Assembly: GCF_965661665.1 (NCBI RefSeq) | Contig: NZ_CBFIEO010000002.1 | Location: 62,001-126,000, forward strand | Length of the DNA stretch: 64,000 nt | Direction of reading: 5' to 3' | From: Cognatiyoonia sp965661665 | GTDB taxonomy: Bacteria; Pseudomonadota; Alphaproteobacteria; Rhodobacterales; Rhodobacteraceae | Shown: in pieces, positions 1 to 8,305 of the stretch | Numbering within the stretch: the first letter of the stretch is position 1 | Layout: every line of letters begins with the position of its first letter | Program-made: the position numbers and the translations under genes | Notes under the pieces: model-generated | Databases searched by the model: none | The model's input: the letters and a program-made list of their open reading frames with translations, nothing else | What the model was told of the DNA's origin: nothing

Positions 1-45
1 GCCGGTCAACGCTTCTTTGATGACTCGAAATCCTGAATATCGCAT
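1..45 (-). CDS. Start of a soxB-like sarcosine oxidase beta subunit gene, cut by the window edge
   Basis: Read leftward from an ATG at 45, the only 15 visible codons give MRYSGFRVIKEALTG. This resembles the N-terminus typical of heterotetrameric sarcosine oxidase beta subunits; the complete soxB of this window begins MKRYSAWQVFREGLRG. An AGAGG ribosome-binding site sits about six bases before the ATG. It lies 121 bases downstream of the malonyl-CoA synthetase gene on the same strand, so it may end that operon or begin a second soxBDAG set. The call rests on 15 residues only, so it is tentative. Confidence 0.5.
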   Translation of the reverse strand, partial: MRYSGFRVIKEALTG

Positions 46-166
46 GTAGTACCTCTGCACATGATCGTAGGGCAGCGGGTGGGGGAGTCAGTTTGATTTC
101 TGACATGGAAGGCCGCAATTCCGACATAGCGTCGTGTTTGCGATGCAAATAGAAGGCGCGGATGGC

Positions 167-1681
167 CTAAGAATCAAACAAATCCGCGAAAATCCGTCGC
201 ATTTCCGCCTTTTGTACCTTCCCCATCGTGTTGCGTGGCAGTTCAGGCAAAACGATGATTTTTCTCGGCTGTTTGAACTTGGCGAGCTTGTCTGACAACG
301 CGTTTTTAAGCGCATCTGCGTCAATCGCCACCCCAGACTCTGGCACCACGACGGCAACCACGGCTTCGCCCAAATCCGCGTGGGGGACGCTGATCACCGC
401 TGACTCCAAGACGCAATCTTCCTCGTCTAAGGCTGCCTCAACCTCTTTCGGATAGATGTTGTAGCCGCCCGCGATGATCAAATCTTTCGCGCGGCCAACA
501 ATCGTCACATAGCCATCCTTGTCTTGGGTGGCGAGGTCGCCGGTGATGAAAAACCCATCGGGGCGCAACTCTGCCGCCGTTTTCTCGGGCATTTGCCAAT
601 AGCCTTGGAACACGTTGGGGCCGCGCACCTCAATCTGTCCAACCTCGCCTTGCGCGACTAGCGCACCCGTCTCAGGGTCCGTGATCTTGAGGTCCACATC
701 GGGCAGGGGCAGGCCAACGGTCCCCGGCTTCCGCGCGCCATCATAGGGGTTTGACGTGCTCATGTTCGTCTCCGTCATCCCGTATCGTTCGAGGATATGA
801 TGGCCCGTCCGCTCCGTAAACGCGCGGTGCGTCTCAGCCAGTAGTGGCGCACTGCCAGAGATAAAAAGGCGCATGTTCTTGGCTAAATCCTTGGTGAAAC
901 GGGGGTCATCCAGCAGCCGCGTGTAAAACGTTGGGACGCCCATCATCGTGGTGGCAGTGGGCATCGAGTCGATCAACGCATCGGTGGAGAAGCTCTCGAT
1001 AAACCGCATCGACCCGCCCGTCAGAAGAACGGTATTGATTGCGACGAATAGCCCATGTGTGTGGAAGATCGGCAGCGCGTGTAGCAGTTGGTCGTCAGAC
1101 GTAAACTTCCACAGATCGACCAGCGTCCGCGCGTTGGAAATCAGGTTTTTCTGGCTCAACATCGCGCCCTTTGAGCGACCGGTGGTGCCGGACGTATAAA
1201 GAAATGCAGCCAGATCATCGTCACCACGATCGGTGACACCTGCGCTGGGCACCATTCCATCGCTCAAGGCCGCAAACGTGCCGGTGCCATCGGGGTCCAG
1301 CGTTTCAATCCGCGCACCGGAGACTGCCACGACGGGGGCAAGCGCGTCCAAATTTGCCCCATCGCAGACCAACAAAACCGCGCCGCTGTCGGAGACAAAA
1401 TAGTCGACCTCCGCCGCCGTATAGGCAGGGTTCAGAGGCAAGAAGATAACACCGCGCTGAATGCACGCCGCGCAGAGGGCCAGCGCATCAACGGATTTGC
1501 GCAGTTGCAGCGCCACCCGCTCCCCCATGCCAACCCCAAGGTGGTCCAAAGCCGCCGCCATTTGACCCGCACGCGCGATGAAATCCGCATACGTCACGGT
1601 CGTTCCGGCATCGGTCAATAGGAACCGCGCAGTGCTGCTGATGTGCTGACCAAAGAGGGCGTCGTAGAGGGAATTTGGCAT
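167..1681 (-). CDS. matB: Malonyl-CoA synthetase (MatB-like acyl-adenylate enzyme)
   Basis: A 504-residue member of the ANL superfamily that would convert malonate, CoA and ATP to malonyl-CoA in the cytoplasm. Visible signatures are the AMP-binding loop YTSGTTGRSKG at about residue 165, the ERYGMTETN adenylate motif, the hinge GRAKDLIIAGGYNIYPKEVE, and the C-terminal GKVQK with the catalytic lysine. Length and the short N-terminus fit MatB. It is the last clear gene of the leftward operon, after a 181-base gap, behind an Asp/Glu-racemase-like enzyme whose relatives include a malonate decarboxylase, which makes a malonate-type intermediate plausible. Another short-chain dicarboxylate or methylmalonate substrate cannot be excluded. 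Confidence 0.85.
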   Translation of the reverse strand: MPNSLYDALFGQHISSTARFLLTDAGTTVTYADFIARAGQMAAALDHLGVGMGERVALQLRKSVDALALCAACIQRGVIFLPLNPAYTAAEVDYFVSDSGAVLLVCDGANLDALAPVVAVSGARIETLDPDGTGTFAALSDGMVPSAGVTDRGDDDLAAFLYTSGTTGRSKGAMLSQKNLISNARTLVDLWKFTSDDQLLHALPIFHTHGLFVAINTVLLTGGSMRFIESFSTDALIDSMPTATTMMGVPTFYTRLLDDPRFTKDLAKNMRLFISGSAPLLAETHRAFTERTGHHILERYGMTETNMSTSNPYDGARKPGTVGLPLPDVDLKITDPETGALVAQGEVGQIEVRGPNVFQGYWQMPEKTAAELRPDGFFITGDLATQDKDGYVTIVGRAKDLIIAGGYNIYPKEVEAALDEEDCVLESAVISVPHADLGEAVVAVVVPESGVAIDADALKNALSDKLAKFKQPRKIIVLPELPRNTMGKVQKAEMRRIFADLFDS

Positions 1682-1862
1682 GGTCGTGCTCCAAACGTAC
1701 TAATTCGCATAGGCGGCAGCGGTGGCGATCTTGTCAACCAAAAGGCTCGCTGGCGATTAGACTTGCGCAACTGCCAGACCTCAATGGAGATGCAAGCAGC
1801 TACGGCGGCTTCGCCCGTCGTATCTAGGGCAAAAGTGACGCCGCACTGTTGCGGATGTATGC

Positions 1863-2600
1863 CTAGGGTTGCGTTCTGAACTGATAGAGATGGTCGTAGT
1901 TCGGCCTTGCGCGACTGTGTACGTCTCTCACCCGCTCTGGCGTCGCGTCTAGTTCCACATATTTGCGCACCTGTGGCTTCAACCCGTCTGAATTGCGCAA
2001 GTTCGCGTGGAAAGACCCACCGTCCCACCAGCTGACCTCATCCCGCGCGCCCGGCTCCCATGACAGGGCGCTTTCGATAAAGGGGATTTCCACACTCTCA
2101 CACCAGCGTTCGACCATTGTGTGCGGATCTTCCAGCAGGTCATCACTGTCGATCACGGGCGGGCGGCGGCCATTTAGCAAGGTGATCTTGTCAAAGAGCG
2201 CGCGCTGCTCCGCAAACCCAACCTCGCCTTCATTGAAGTCCGGCCATTTGTCATACATCGACGTGATCGTTTTCGCAGGATCGCGGATCAGAAATGCGTG
2301 CTCAAAATGCGCAAGGAAGTCTTTATCCGCCATATGAATGATGTAATGTGGAAAGTCTTTGATGAAGACCGGCGCGCGCGTGGCGCGGTCCAGAATATCT
2401 TCGAGTGTCGATTGCAGTGTCAGACCGGGTGTCACCTTGTCCCCGGGCTTCCAACGCGGCCAGATTGGGGCCTCGCCTTGATACCACGCCTCCCCAAACG
2501 GTTCATGCAGGCAGTCAAAGTCTCCACGCTGCCGCATCATCCATTCAAACGCGGTGGAGGTAGAGCGGGGCACAGCCCAAAGCGCGAGTATTCGGTGCAT
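1863..2600 (-). CDS. Sulfotransferase-family protein
   Basis: A 245-residue protein with the two PAPS-binding hallmarks of sulfotransferases: a 5'-phosphosulfate-loop-like VPRSTSTAF at the N-terminus and a 3'-phosphate motif in FLIRDPAKTITSMY. Bacterial members of this branch are often annotated only as 'sulfotransferase family' and their acceptors are unknown. The ATG at 2600 overlaps the TGA of the upstream gene in a TGATG junction, which decides the start over a GTG one codon earlier. It is translationally coupled within an operon for oxidation of methylated compounds. The physiological acceptor cannot be told from the sequence. Confidence 0.7.
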   Translation of the reverse strand: MHRILALWAVPRSTSTAFEWMMRQRGDFDCLHEPFGEAWYQGEAPIWPRWKPGDKVTPGLTLQSTLEDILDRATRAPVFIKDFPHYIIHMADKDFLAHFEHAFLIRDPAKTITSMYDKWPDFNEGEVGFAEQRALFDKITLLNGRRPPVIDSDDLLEDPHTMVERWCESVEIPFIESALSWEPGARDEVSWWDGGSFHANLRNSDGLKPQVRKYVELDATPERVRDVHSRARPNYDHLYQFRTQP

Positions 2601-3421
2601 CACGCCTCCAAAGTAGCCAGCAACCGACCATGCGGAGTGGTCGGCGCAAGGTCAAGCGATTTGAAAATGCGCCAGTAGAGCGCGGTGTCATGGCCAATCA
2701 CTGGCTTGCCGAGCATGCGCTCAAGGTGTTCGGTCAGATGAATGGGGCGTTCCGGCACGTCGTCCGGCCCGCTGCGGAAATTGCACATGCCGTTGATGAG
2801 ATAGGCATCGGCGTCGGGCGCCTGCTCCGCAACATAGACGAACGATTTTTCCGCAAGATCACCATCAAATATCCAACGCTTGGCGTTCACCGCGTCTTGG
2901 CTTTCGAACCAGCCCTGATCGTGAAAATTGCCCGCCCAAAGCACGTCAAACCCAGCTTCTTTCAGAAACCTGACGGTGCCCTGCCACCATGCGGGCCAAT
3001 GATAGGCAGCGTTGAGCGCCACCTTTTCCACATTCATTGCTCGAAGCGCTTCCACCATCGCGTAGCCGGCCATGTGAAACTGCAGGCCGTAGCGATCCGA
3101 CAAATCCGCGCAGTGCTGCCGGATGCCCTCGACGCCCAATCCCGAGGCATGAACCCAGTTCGACCCAACTTGCCCCGCGACATCGACCCCATTGCGGGAC
3201 ATGCAATGGACGAACTCTTCCAACATGCCGAAGTTCTTTTTTCGCTGGTCTAGGCCGTGCACATAATCGGGATCGTGCAGCATCCAGCCGTGCACCCCGA
3301 CAGACCGTGGGGCCATGCGCAGAAAATCGGACGGTGCAGCATCGAAATCAAACGGCGGGCAGGTGAAGCCCACCTGATGCGGGAACAGCTTCTGCTCTGC
3401 CGTCCATTCCGATGGCATCAT
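2600..3421 (-). CDS. Asp/Glu racemase superfamily enzyme (maleate isomerase / arylmalonate decarboxylase-like)
   Basis: A 273-residue protein. The late segment with C213 in NGMCNFRSG, followed by GKPVIGHDTALYWRIFK, matches the second half of the maleate cis-trans isomerase / arylmalonate decarboxylase family. The family's first catalytic position (a Cys in racemases and isomerases) appears to be non-cysteine here (GSNWVHASG near residue 87). A single late Cys is the arrangement of arylmalonate decarboxylase, so a cofactor-free decarboxylase or unusual isomerase is possible; this is inference. It overlaps both neighbours by one to four bases in a coupled operon that ends with malonyl-CoA synthetase. 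The exact substrate is unknown. Confidence 0.65.
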   Translation of the reverse strand: MMPSEWTAEQKLFPHQVGFTCPPFDFDAAPSDFLRMAPRSVGVHGWMLHDPDYVHGLDQRKKNFGMLEEFVHCMSRNGVDVAGQVGSNWVHASGLGVEGIRQHCADLSDRYGLQFHMAGYAMVEALRAMNVEKVALNAAYHWPAWWQGTVRFLKEAGFDVLWAGNFHDQGWFESQDAVNAKRWIFDGDLAEKSFVYVAEQAPDADAYLINGMCNFRSGPDDVPERPIHLTEHLERMLGKPVIGHDTALYWRIFKSLDLAPTTPHGRLLATLEA

Positions 3422-3822
3422 GGCTCCGCACTCCGCTCAAAACGGGGTAGGCCGTCATCGATTTTCAACCAGTGAAGATGCTCAGCGGTATGACAATGGA
3501 GCTGCGGCTCATAAGCGCTCGGATCCTCCAATGTGGTGGCGCAAAGATGCACTTCGCCGGGCCACCGCGTGCTTTCAAAGCTCATCTGCGAGCCGCAGGT
3601 TCCGCAGAATCCGCGCTGGGCGATGTCGGAGGATTTGAAGAACGTCCGCGCGCCTGTCCAAGCCACGTTGTCAGGCGCAAATCCCATCCACGGCACCACA
3701 GCAGCGGAGCCTGAGCGTCGGCAACTGTCACAATGGCAAAGCGCGGTCCACATCGGTTCGCTCGCAACCGTAAACCTAACCGCCCCACACAAGCACCGCC
3801 CCGTCGCGCCAGCCTTAACCAT
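3418..3822 (-). CDS. GFA-family (CENP-V/GFA) zinc protein
   Basis: A 134-residue protein with the zinc-binding cysteine pattern of the glutathione-dependent formaldehyde-activating family: CLCGAV near the start, CHCDSCR about 20 residues later, and FCGTCGS in the middle. The family is named after a proposed role in the formaldehyde-glutathione reaction, although that activity has been questioned for the founding member. It sits directly behind a Rieske oxygenase expected to release formaldehyde by N-demethylation, so a role in handling C1 by-products is a reasonable inference. It overlaps the upstream gene by eight bases and the downstream gene by four. Confidence 0.8.
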   Translation of the reverse strand: MVKAGATGRCLCGAVRFTVASEPMWTALCHCDSCRRSGSAAVVPWMGFAPDNVAWTGARTFFKSSDIAQRGFCGTCGSQMSFESTRWPGEVHLCATTLEDPSAYEPQLHCHTAEHLHWLKIDDGLPRFERSAEP

Positions 3823-4894
3823 CGACCGCCTCGCGCATCCATTTTTGCAGGTGCATGACGGAGTGTTCGGAATTCACACCGCATTTCGGGTCCAACACTA
3901 AGGGTCCGGGCACATACCCCCGCGACTTTAGCCCGCGCTGCACGCTCTCAACAAGGTGAATATCCTCTTCCACAGTCGTCTCGCGGTCTTGCACAGCAAG
4001 CTTGCGCACAACGGGGTTTTCCTCCCCCCCGACGCTGTACCAACCACGGAACACGACCACCCGCTCCGCATCAATCGCGCGCCAGTGATAGGTGTTCAGA
4101 ACATTCCCTGGATAGACTTGAAACGACACCATCGGCCACAGAAACCACGACGAATATTCCTTCTGATGCGCAAAGCCCGAGTTAATGTCATAGGTCATCT
4201 GATCGAGGTTCTGACATTCCGTCGTGTGGCGCAGGCATTTGCCTTGCGGTTGAATGTCATAGGTCTCCGGCTTCACCACGCCTGTCGCAAAGGTGGGGTG
4301 ATTGAGGGAGCAGTGATAACACTCCGAATAATTCTCCACCGAGACCTTCCAATTGCAGTTCTCGGGGATTTCCACGAACTCAAGCGGGGCCAAATCTCGC
4401 CAATTGGGCACCCATTCTTCAAGCTCCGCCCGCGCATTTGGGAACCAGTCGTCCATCGGTTTAGCGTCCGCGTCGAGGTTTACAAAGATGAAGCCTAGAA
4501 ACTCTTCCGTCCGTACGGAGGTGAGGCAAATCTTCGACCGATCAAAGCCTTCGACTGCGTTGATGTTCGGGCCTGCCCGCAAGCCACCCGTCAGCTCATA
4601 GGTCCACGCATGATAGGGGCAAACGACAACGCGCGTCGCGCCGGACCCATCCAGTAACTGGTGGGCGCGGTGTTGGCAAACGTTGTAGAATGTCCGAATG
4701 ACGTCATCGCGCCCTTTGATGCAAAACAGGCTTTCACCTGCCAGTTCGAACGTAAAATAGTCGCCCGCTTCTTTGAGTTGGCTGGCATGACCAGCGAATT
4801 GCCAAGTCTGGGACAAAAGCCCCGTCCGCTCGACCTCAAACACCTTTGGGTCGGTGTAGTAGCGGGCATCTAGCGAACGAAGGGGTTCGGTCAT
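3815..4894 (-). CDS. Rieske non-heme iron oxygenase alpha subunit, quaternary-amine type
   Basis: A 359-residue ring-hydroxylating-type oxygenase. The Rieske centre is visible as C73-x-H75 and C92-x2-H95, and the catalytic iron site as E191, H194 and H199 in NYSECYHCSLNH. The E-x2-H-x4-H spacing is that of carnitine oxygenase CntA, where a Glu replaces the bridging Asp of aromatic dioxygenases. The likely role is therefore oxidative N-demethylation or C-N cleavage of a betaine, releasing formaldehyde or an amine. It overlaps the RpiR gene by four bases. No ferredoxin-reductase partner (GbcB/CntB type) is found in the window, so electrons must come from elsewhere. Stachydrine, glycine betaine or hydroxyproline betaine are all possible substrates. 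Confidence 0.85.
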   Translation of the reverse strand: MTEPLRSLDARYYTDPKVFEVERTGLLSQTWQFAGHASQLKEAGDYFTFELAGESLFCIKGRDDVIRTFYNVCQHRAHQLLDGSGATRVVVCPYHAWTYELTGGLRAGPNINAVEGFDRSKICLTSVRTEEFLGFIFVNLDADAKPMDDWFPNARAELEEWVPNWRDLAPLEFVEIPENCNWKVSVENYSECYHCSLNHPTFATGVVKPETYDIQPQGKCLRHTTECQNLDQMTYDINSGFAHQKEYSSWFLWPMVSFQVYPGNVLNTYHWRAIDAERVVVFRGWYSVGGEENPVVRKLAVQDRETTVEEDIHLVESVQRGLKSRGYVPGPLVLDPKCGVNSEHSVMHLQKWMREAVDG

Positions 4895-5778
4895 TCAGGG
4901 TCTTCCACATAGATGCCAAGCGCATGACGCCGGGCATGAAACTTCTCTACCCTTGTAACGATTTCATCGCTGGCGACCGAATACACAAACGACAAAAGCG
5001 TCTCCAAAACGGCAACCGTGGCAACGGAGGAGGGGAAGACCTGCGGCGTTTGGGAGGCGACGACAAACCCATGATTGGCTGCCCGAATTATCGGGCTGGC
5101 AGGGCTGTCGGAGATGGCGATCACCTTCATCCCTTGCTCTTTGGCAAGCTTCGCCGCCGCCACAACCTCCGCCCGATAGGGCTTGCAGGTCATTGCGATC
5201 AGCACATCGCGTTCATCGCTCCATGCCAGATCGTCAATCGCGGTCGAGCCGGGTCTGGGGATCGTGTGAAACTGCACCATGCCGGTGGAGGCAAGATAGG
5301 TGAAATTCTGCGCGTTGGCGTTGTTCACCCCGACACCCATCGTAAACACAGTGCGCGCGGCCCAAACCATTTCCGCTGCCGCCTTCATCGCATCGGCGTC
5401 AATGCCGCTGAACGTTTCTTCGATGTTTGAGATCGTTGATTGCACAATGTCGGCGTAAAGCGTCCCAAGCTCGCCCGACTTGCGCACATCCTGCAACCAG
5501 CGCACACGATCAGGGAAGCTGACCGCGCCGTTGCGGATTGCGTCGCGGAAAGGTTCGCGGAAGTCATCATAACCCTCAAACCCCACCTGCCGCGCCATGC
5601 GCACCAATGTGTTGGGTTTTACCTTCGCGGCTTCTGCAATTTCACGGACGGTTGAGACCCCAACATCGCGCGGATTTTCCAGTACATATGTCGCCGCCTT
5701 CTGCGCCTCAGGCGTCAGTTCAGGAAGTTCGGCAGCGAGGCGTTCGAGGACTGTGTATGATACATTTGTGTCATTCAT
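4891..5778 (-). CDS. RpiR/MurR-family transcriptional regulator
   Basis: A 295-residue regulator with an N-terminal HTH_6 domain (VSTVREIAEAAKVKPNTLVRMARQ, about residues 45-65) and a C-terminal SIS domain, recognisable from FTMGVGVNNANAQNF and MTCKPYRAEVV. SIS domains usually bind phosphosugars, but RpiR paralogues are common beside amine-catabolism genes in roseobacters. The start at 5778 is chosen because homology begins there and because it leaves a 61-base divergent promoter region shared with the gene at 5840. It heads the leftward operon and probably controls both divergent operons; a tandem 13-bp element lies at its start. Confidence 0.88.
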   Translation of the reverse strand: MNDTNVSYTVLERLAAELPELTPEAQKAATYVLENPRDVGVSTVREIAEAAKVKPNTLVRMARQVGFEGYDDFREPFRDAIRNGAVSFPDRVRWLQDVRKSGELGTLYADIVQSTISNIEETFSGIDADAMKAAAEMVWAARTVFTMGVGVNNANAQNFTYLASTGMVQFHTIPRPGSTAIDDLAWSDERDVLIAMTCKPYRAEVVAAAKLAKEQGMKVIAISDSPASPIIRAANHGFVVASQTPQVFPSSVATVAVLETLLSFVYSVASDEIVTRVEKFHARRHALGIYVEDPE

Positions 5779-5802
5779 GATTGACGATGGTATATTTGTA
5801 CG
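5759..5802. promoter_or_regulatory. Candidate tandem operator between divergent RpiR and DMGDH-like genes
   Basis: Two copies of an RTAYATTTGTRY-like sequence start at 5759 (GATACATTTGTGTC) and 5789 (GGTATATTTGTACG), exactly 30 bases apart, about three helical turns, in the same orientation. The first overlaps a perfect 11-bp palindrome TGTATGATACA (5754-5764). They straddle the RpiR start codon and lie upstream of the 5840 gene, so they are good candidates for the autoregulatory site. This is a pattern call only. Confidence 0.4.
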
Positions 5803-5839
5803 CTTACCGTGTCGAGAGTTTTGCGAGACGAGGCGCATC

Positions 5840-8305
5840 ATGGCTGATTCCCAACTTCCCAGCACTGCACGTGTGGTGATCGTCGGGGGCGGCGTGATGG
5901 GTGTCGGGTTGGCCTATCACTTGGCGCATGAGGGTTGGACGGATGTTATTTTGCTGGAAAAGGCGGAGCTGACCAGCGGCAGCACATGGCACGCAGCCGG
6001 TCAAATCACGCATTCCACGTCCAGCTTCGGCCTTGGCAAATGTGTCGATTACAACATCGGCCTTTATTCGGGCGGGTTGGAGCGGGAGACGGGCCAACCC
6101 GTCACATGGCACGGCTGCGGGTCGTTCCGGCTGGCCTATGACCAAGATGAGATGGATTGGCTCAAACACACTCTGTCGGTCGGGACCGCGCTTGGGTTCA
6201 ACATCGAACTGGTGACGCCGGATCGCATCGCCGACCTGCACCCGTTTTATAACCTCGACGGTGTAATTGGCGCATTGCACACGCCGGATGATGGCCACGT
6301 CGACCCCACCAATGTCACCATGGCAATGGCAGCGGGGGCACGGCAGCTTGGCGTCAAGATCGTCCGCCGCTGCCGCGCAACGAACATCACCCAGGCCAGC
6401 ACAGGCGAATGGATCGTTGAAAGCGAGAAGGGCACGATCCGCTGTGAGCATGTCGTCAACGCTGGCGGCACCTACGCGCGGCAGATGGGTGAATGGTCCG
6501 GTCTGCAACTGCCGATGACCTCCATGACGCACCATTATTTTGTGACGGAGAATGTGCCGGAGTTCGAAACCCTCGACACCGAACTCCCCGTCATCCGCGA
6601 CGACAAGAAGGTGTCAGGCTACATTCGGATGGAGCAAAAACGCGGCCTCATTGGGATCTATGAAAAGGCCAACCCCAACACGGTTTGGGAGGACCACTGC
6701 CCGTGGGAAGCAGAGAATGAGCTGTTCGATCCAGACTATGACCGCGTTATGCCGTGGTTGGAGGAAAGCCTGAACCGCATGCCGATCTTTGCGGAGCTTG
6801 GCATCACCCGCGAGGTGCACGGCGCGATCAGCCACCCACCAGATGGCAACCCGCTCATCGGTCCTGCACCCGGCGTGCGGAATTATTGGTGCTGTTGCGG
6901 CACACAGATCGGCATCGGTTGGGGGCCGGGCCTGACCCGCGAACTGGCGCGCTGGATGGTTCATGGGGCGGCTGACATTTCGATGCGGGAATTCGATCCG
7001 CGTCGTTTCGGTGATTACGCGACGAAGGACTGGCAGGTCATCAAGGCAAAGGAAGACTACTGCCTCCGCCACGAAATCCCGTTCCCGCATTTCAACCGCC
7101 TCGCCGGACGACCGATCAAGCCAAGCCCGGTTTATGAGACGCTGAAAGCCAAAGGCGCTGTGTTTGAGGAGGTTTACGGCCACGAACGCCCACGCTGGTT
7201 CGCGCCGGAGGGGATGGAGGCGAAGGATATCTACCGCTTCGGCCGCACCGCGCTGCACGATGTGATCGCTGCAGAATGTAAGGCCGTCCGCGAACGGGTC
7301 GGGCTGATGGACGTCACAGCCTTCACCAAAGTGCTGGTCAGTGGCCCAGATGCGGAACCCTTCCTCGACCGTTTGGTCGCCAACCGCCTGCCACAAAAGC
7401 CCGGCGGGATCGCATTGACCCACATGCTCAACACGCGCGGCCGGATCGAGTTGGAAACGACAGTTGTGCGCATGGCTGATGGGGAGGAGGGGTTCTACCT
7501 CGTCTGCGCGGCGTTCTTTGAACAACGTTTGTTGGATCATCTTGCGGCCCACCGCGATGGCGCGGACGTGGACGTCACCAACTTGTCCAGCAATTGGGCC
7601 GCACTTTCTCTCAACGGCCCGCGATCCCGTGACGTGCTGTCTCAGACAACCGACGCGCCGCTCAATAACGCCCACTTCAAATGGTTGACCGCGCAAAAGA
7701 TCACTGTCGCGGGCCATAAGGTTTGGGCCTTCCGCATGTCCTACGCAGGAGAGCTTGGCTGGGAACTGCATATGCCAAACGCGGCCTGCATGGATATCTA
7801 TGACGCGCTCATGGCCGCAGGTCAGGCGCACGGCATTGCCGACTACGGATCTTTTACGATGAACGTTTTGCGGATGGAGAAAGGCTTCAAAGGGGCAGGG
7901 GAATTGACCAATGAAGTCACCCTTCCCGAAGCCGATGTGATACGGTTTGTGAAGCGCGATAAGGCGTTCTTGGGTCGCGATGCCACCCTCGCTAACGAAG
8001 ACGACATGCTCTGGGTTTGTGCCTATTTGGAAGTGGAGCCGAATGGCACCGAAGACGGCAATGGCGGGGAGGCGGTGCTTTGGAACGGCGCTGTCGTCGG
8101 CTCAACCGCCTCCATCGTCTACGGCCATACGGTCGGGAAAATCTTGGTCTTCGCCTATCTGCAACCTGCCGCCGCGAAGCCTGAAACAGAACTAGAGGTC
8201 GTAATTGCGGGCCAAAAACGTCGCGCGCGGGTCTTGTCCGAACCGGCCTATGACCCGCAAAGTCTTCTTCCAAGAACGGATGAAGTGATGGAGCCTGCCC
8301 AATGA
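5840..8305 (+). CDS. Dimethylglycine/sarcosine dehydrogenase-like FAD- and folate-binding oxidoreductase
   Basis: An 821-residue protein with an N-terminal FAD domain (VIVGGGVMGVG, about 13-23) and SGSTWHAAG, in which H51 matches the histidine that carries covalent FAD in dimethylglycine dehydrogenase. These are followed by the FAO_M linker and a C-terminal GcvT-like folate domain from about residue 450. The expected reaction is oxidative N-demethylation of an N-methyl amino acid or betaine derivative, with the methyl passed to tetrahydrofolate. The ATG at 5840 is preceded by GAGG; the reading frame stays open further left but without homology. It opens the rightward operon and its stop overlaps the next start in ATGA. 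Confidence 0.88.
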   Translation: MADSQLPSTARVVIVGGGVMGVGLAYHLAHEGWTDVILLEKAELTSGSTWHAAGQITHSTSSFGLGKCVDYNIGLYSGGLERETGQPVTWHGCGSFRLAYDQDEMDWLKHTLSVGTALGFNIELVTPDRIADLHPFYNLDGVIGALHTPDDGHVDPTNVTMAMAAGARQLGVKIVRRCRATNITQASTGEWIVESEKGTIRCEHVVNAGGTYARQMGEWSGLQLPMTSMTHHYFVTENVPEFETLDTELPVIRDDKKVSGYIRMEQKRGLIGIYEKANPNTVWEDHCPWEAENELFDPDYDRVMPWLEESLNRMPIFAELGITREVHGAISHPPDGNPLIGPAPGVRNYWCCCGTQIGIGWGPGLTRELARWMVHGAADISMREFDPRRFGDYATKDWQVIKAKEDYCLRHEIPFPHFNRLAGRPIKPSPVYETLKAKGAVFEEVYGHERPRWFAPEGMEAKDIYRFGRTALHDVIAAECKAVRERVGLMDVTAFTKVLVSGPDAEPFLDRLVANRLPQKPGGIALTHMLNTRGRIELETTVVRMADGEEGFYLVCAAFFEQRLLDHLAAHRDGADVDVTNLSSNWAALSLNGPRSRDVLSQTTDAPLNNAHFKWLTAQKITVAGHKVWAFRMSYAGELGWELHMPNAACMDIYDALMAAGQAHGIADYGSFTMNVLRMEKGFKGAGELTNEVTLPEADVIRFVKRDKAFLGRDATLANEDDMLWVCAYLEVEPNGTEDGNGGEAVLWNGAVVGSTASIVYGHTVGKILVFAYLQPAAAKPETELEVVIAGQKRRARVLSEPAYDPQSLLPRTDEVMEPAQ

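Noticed and set aside
5597..5839. Upstream extension of the DMGDH-like gene at 5840
   Set aside because: The open frame runs antisense through the RpiR gene; homology and a GAGG site place the start at 5840.
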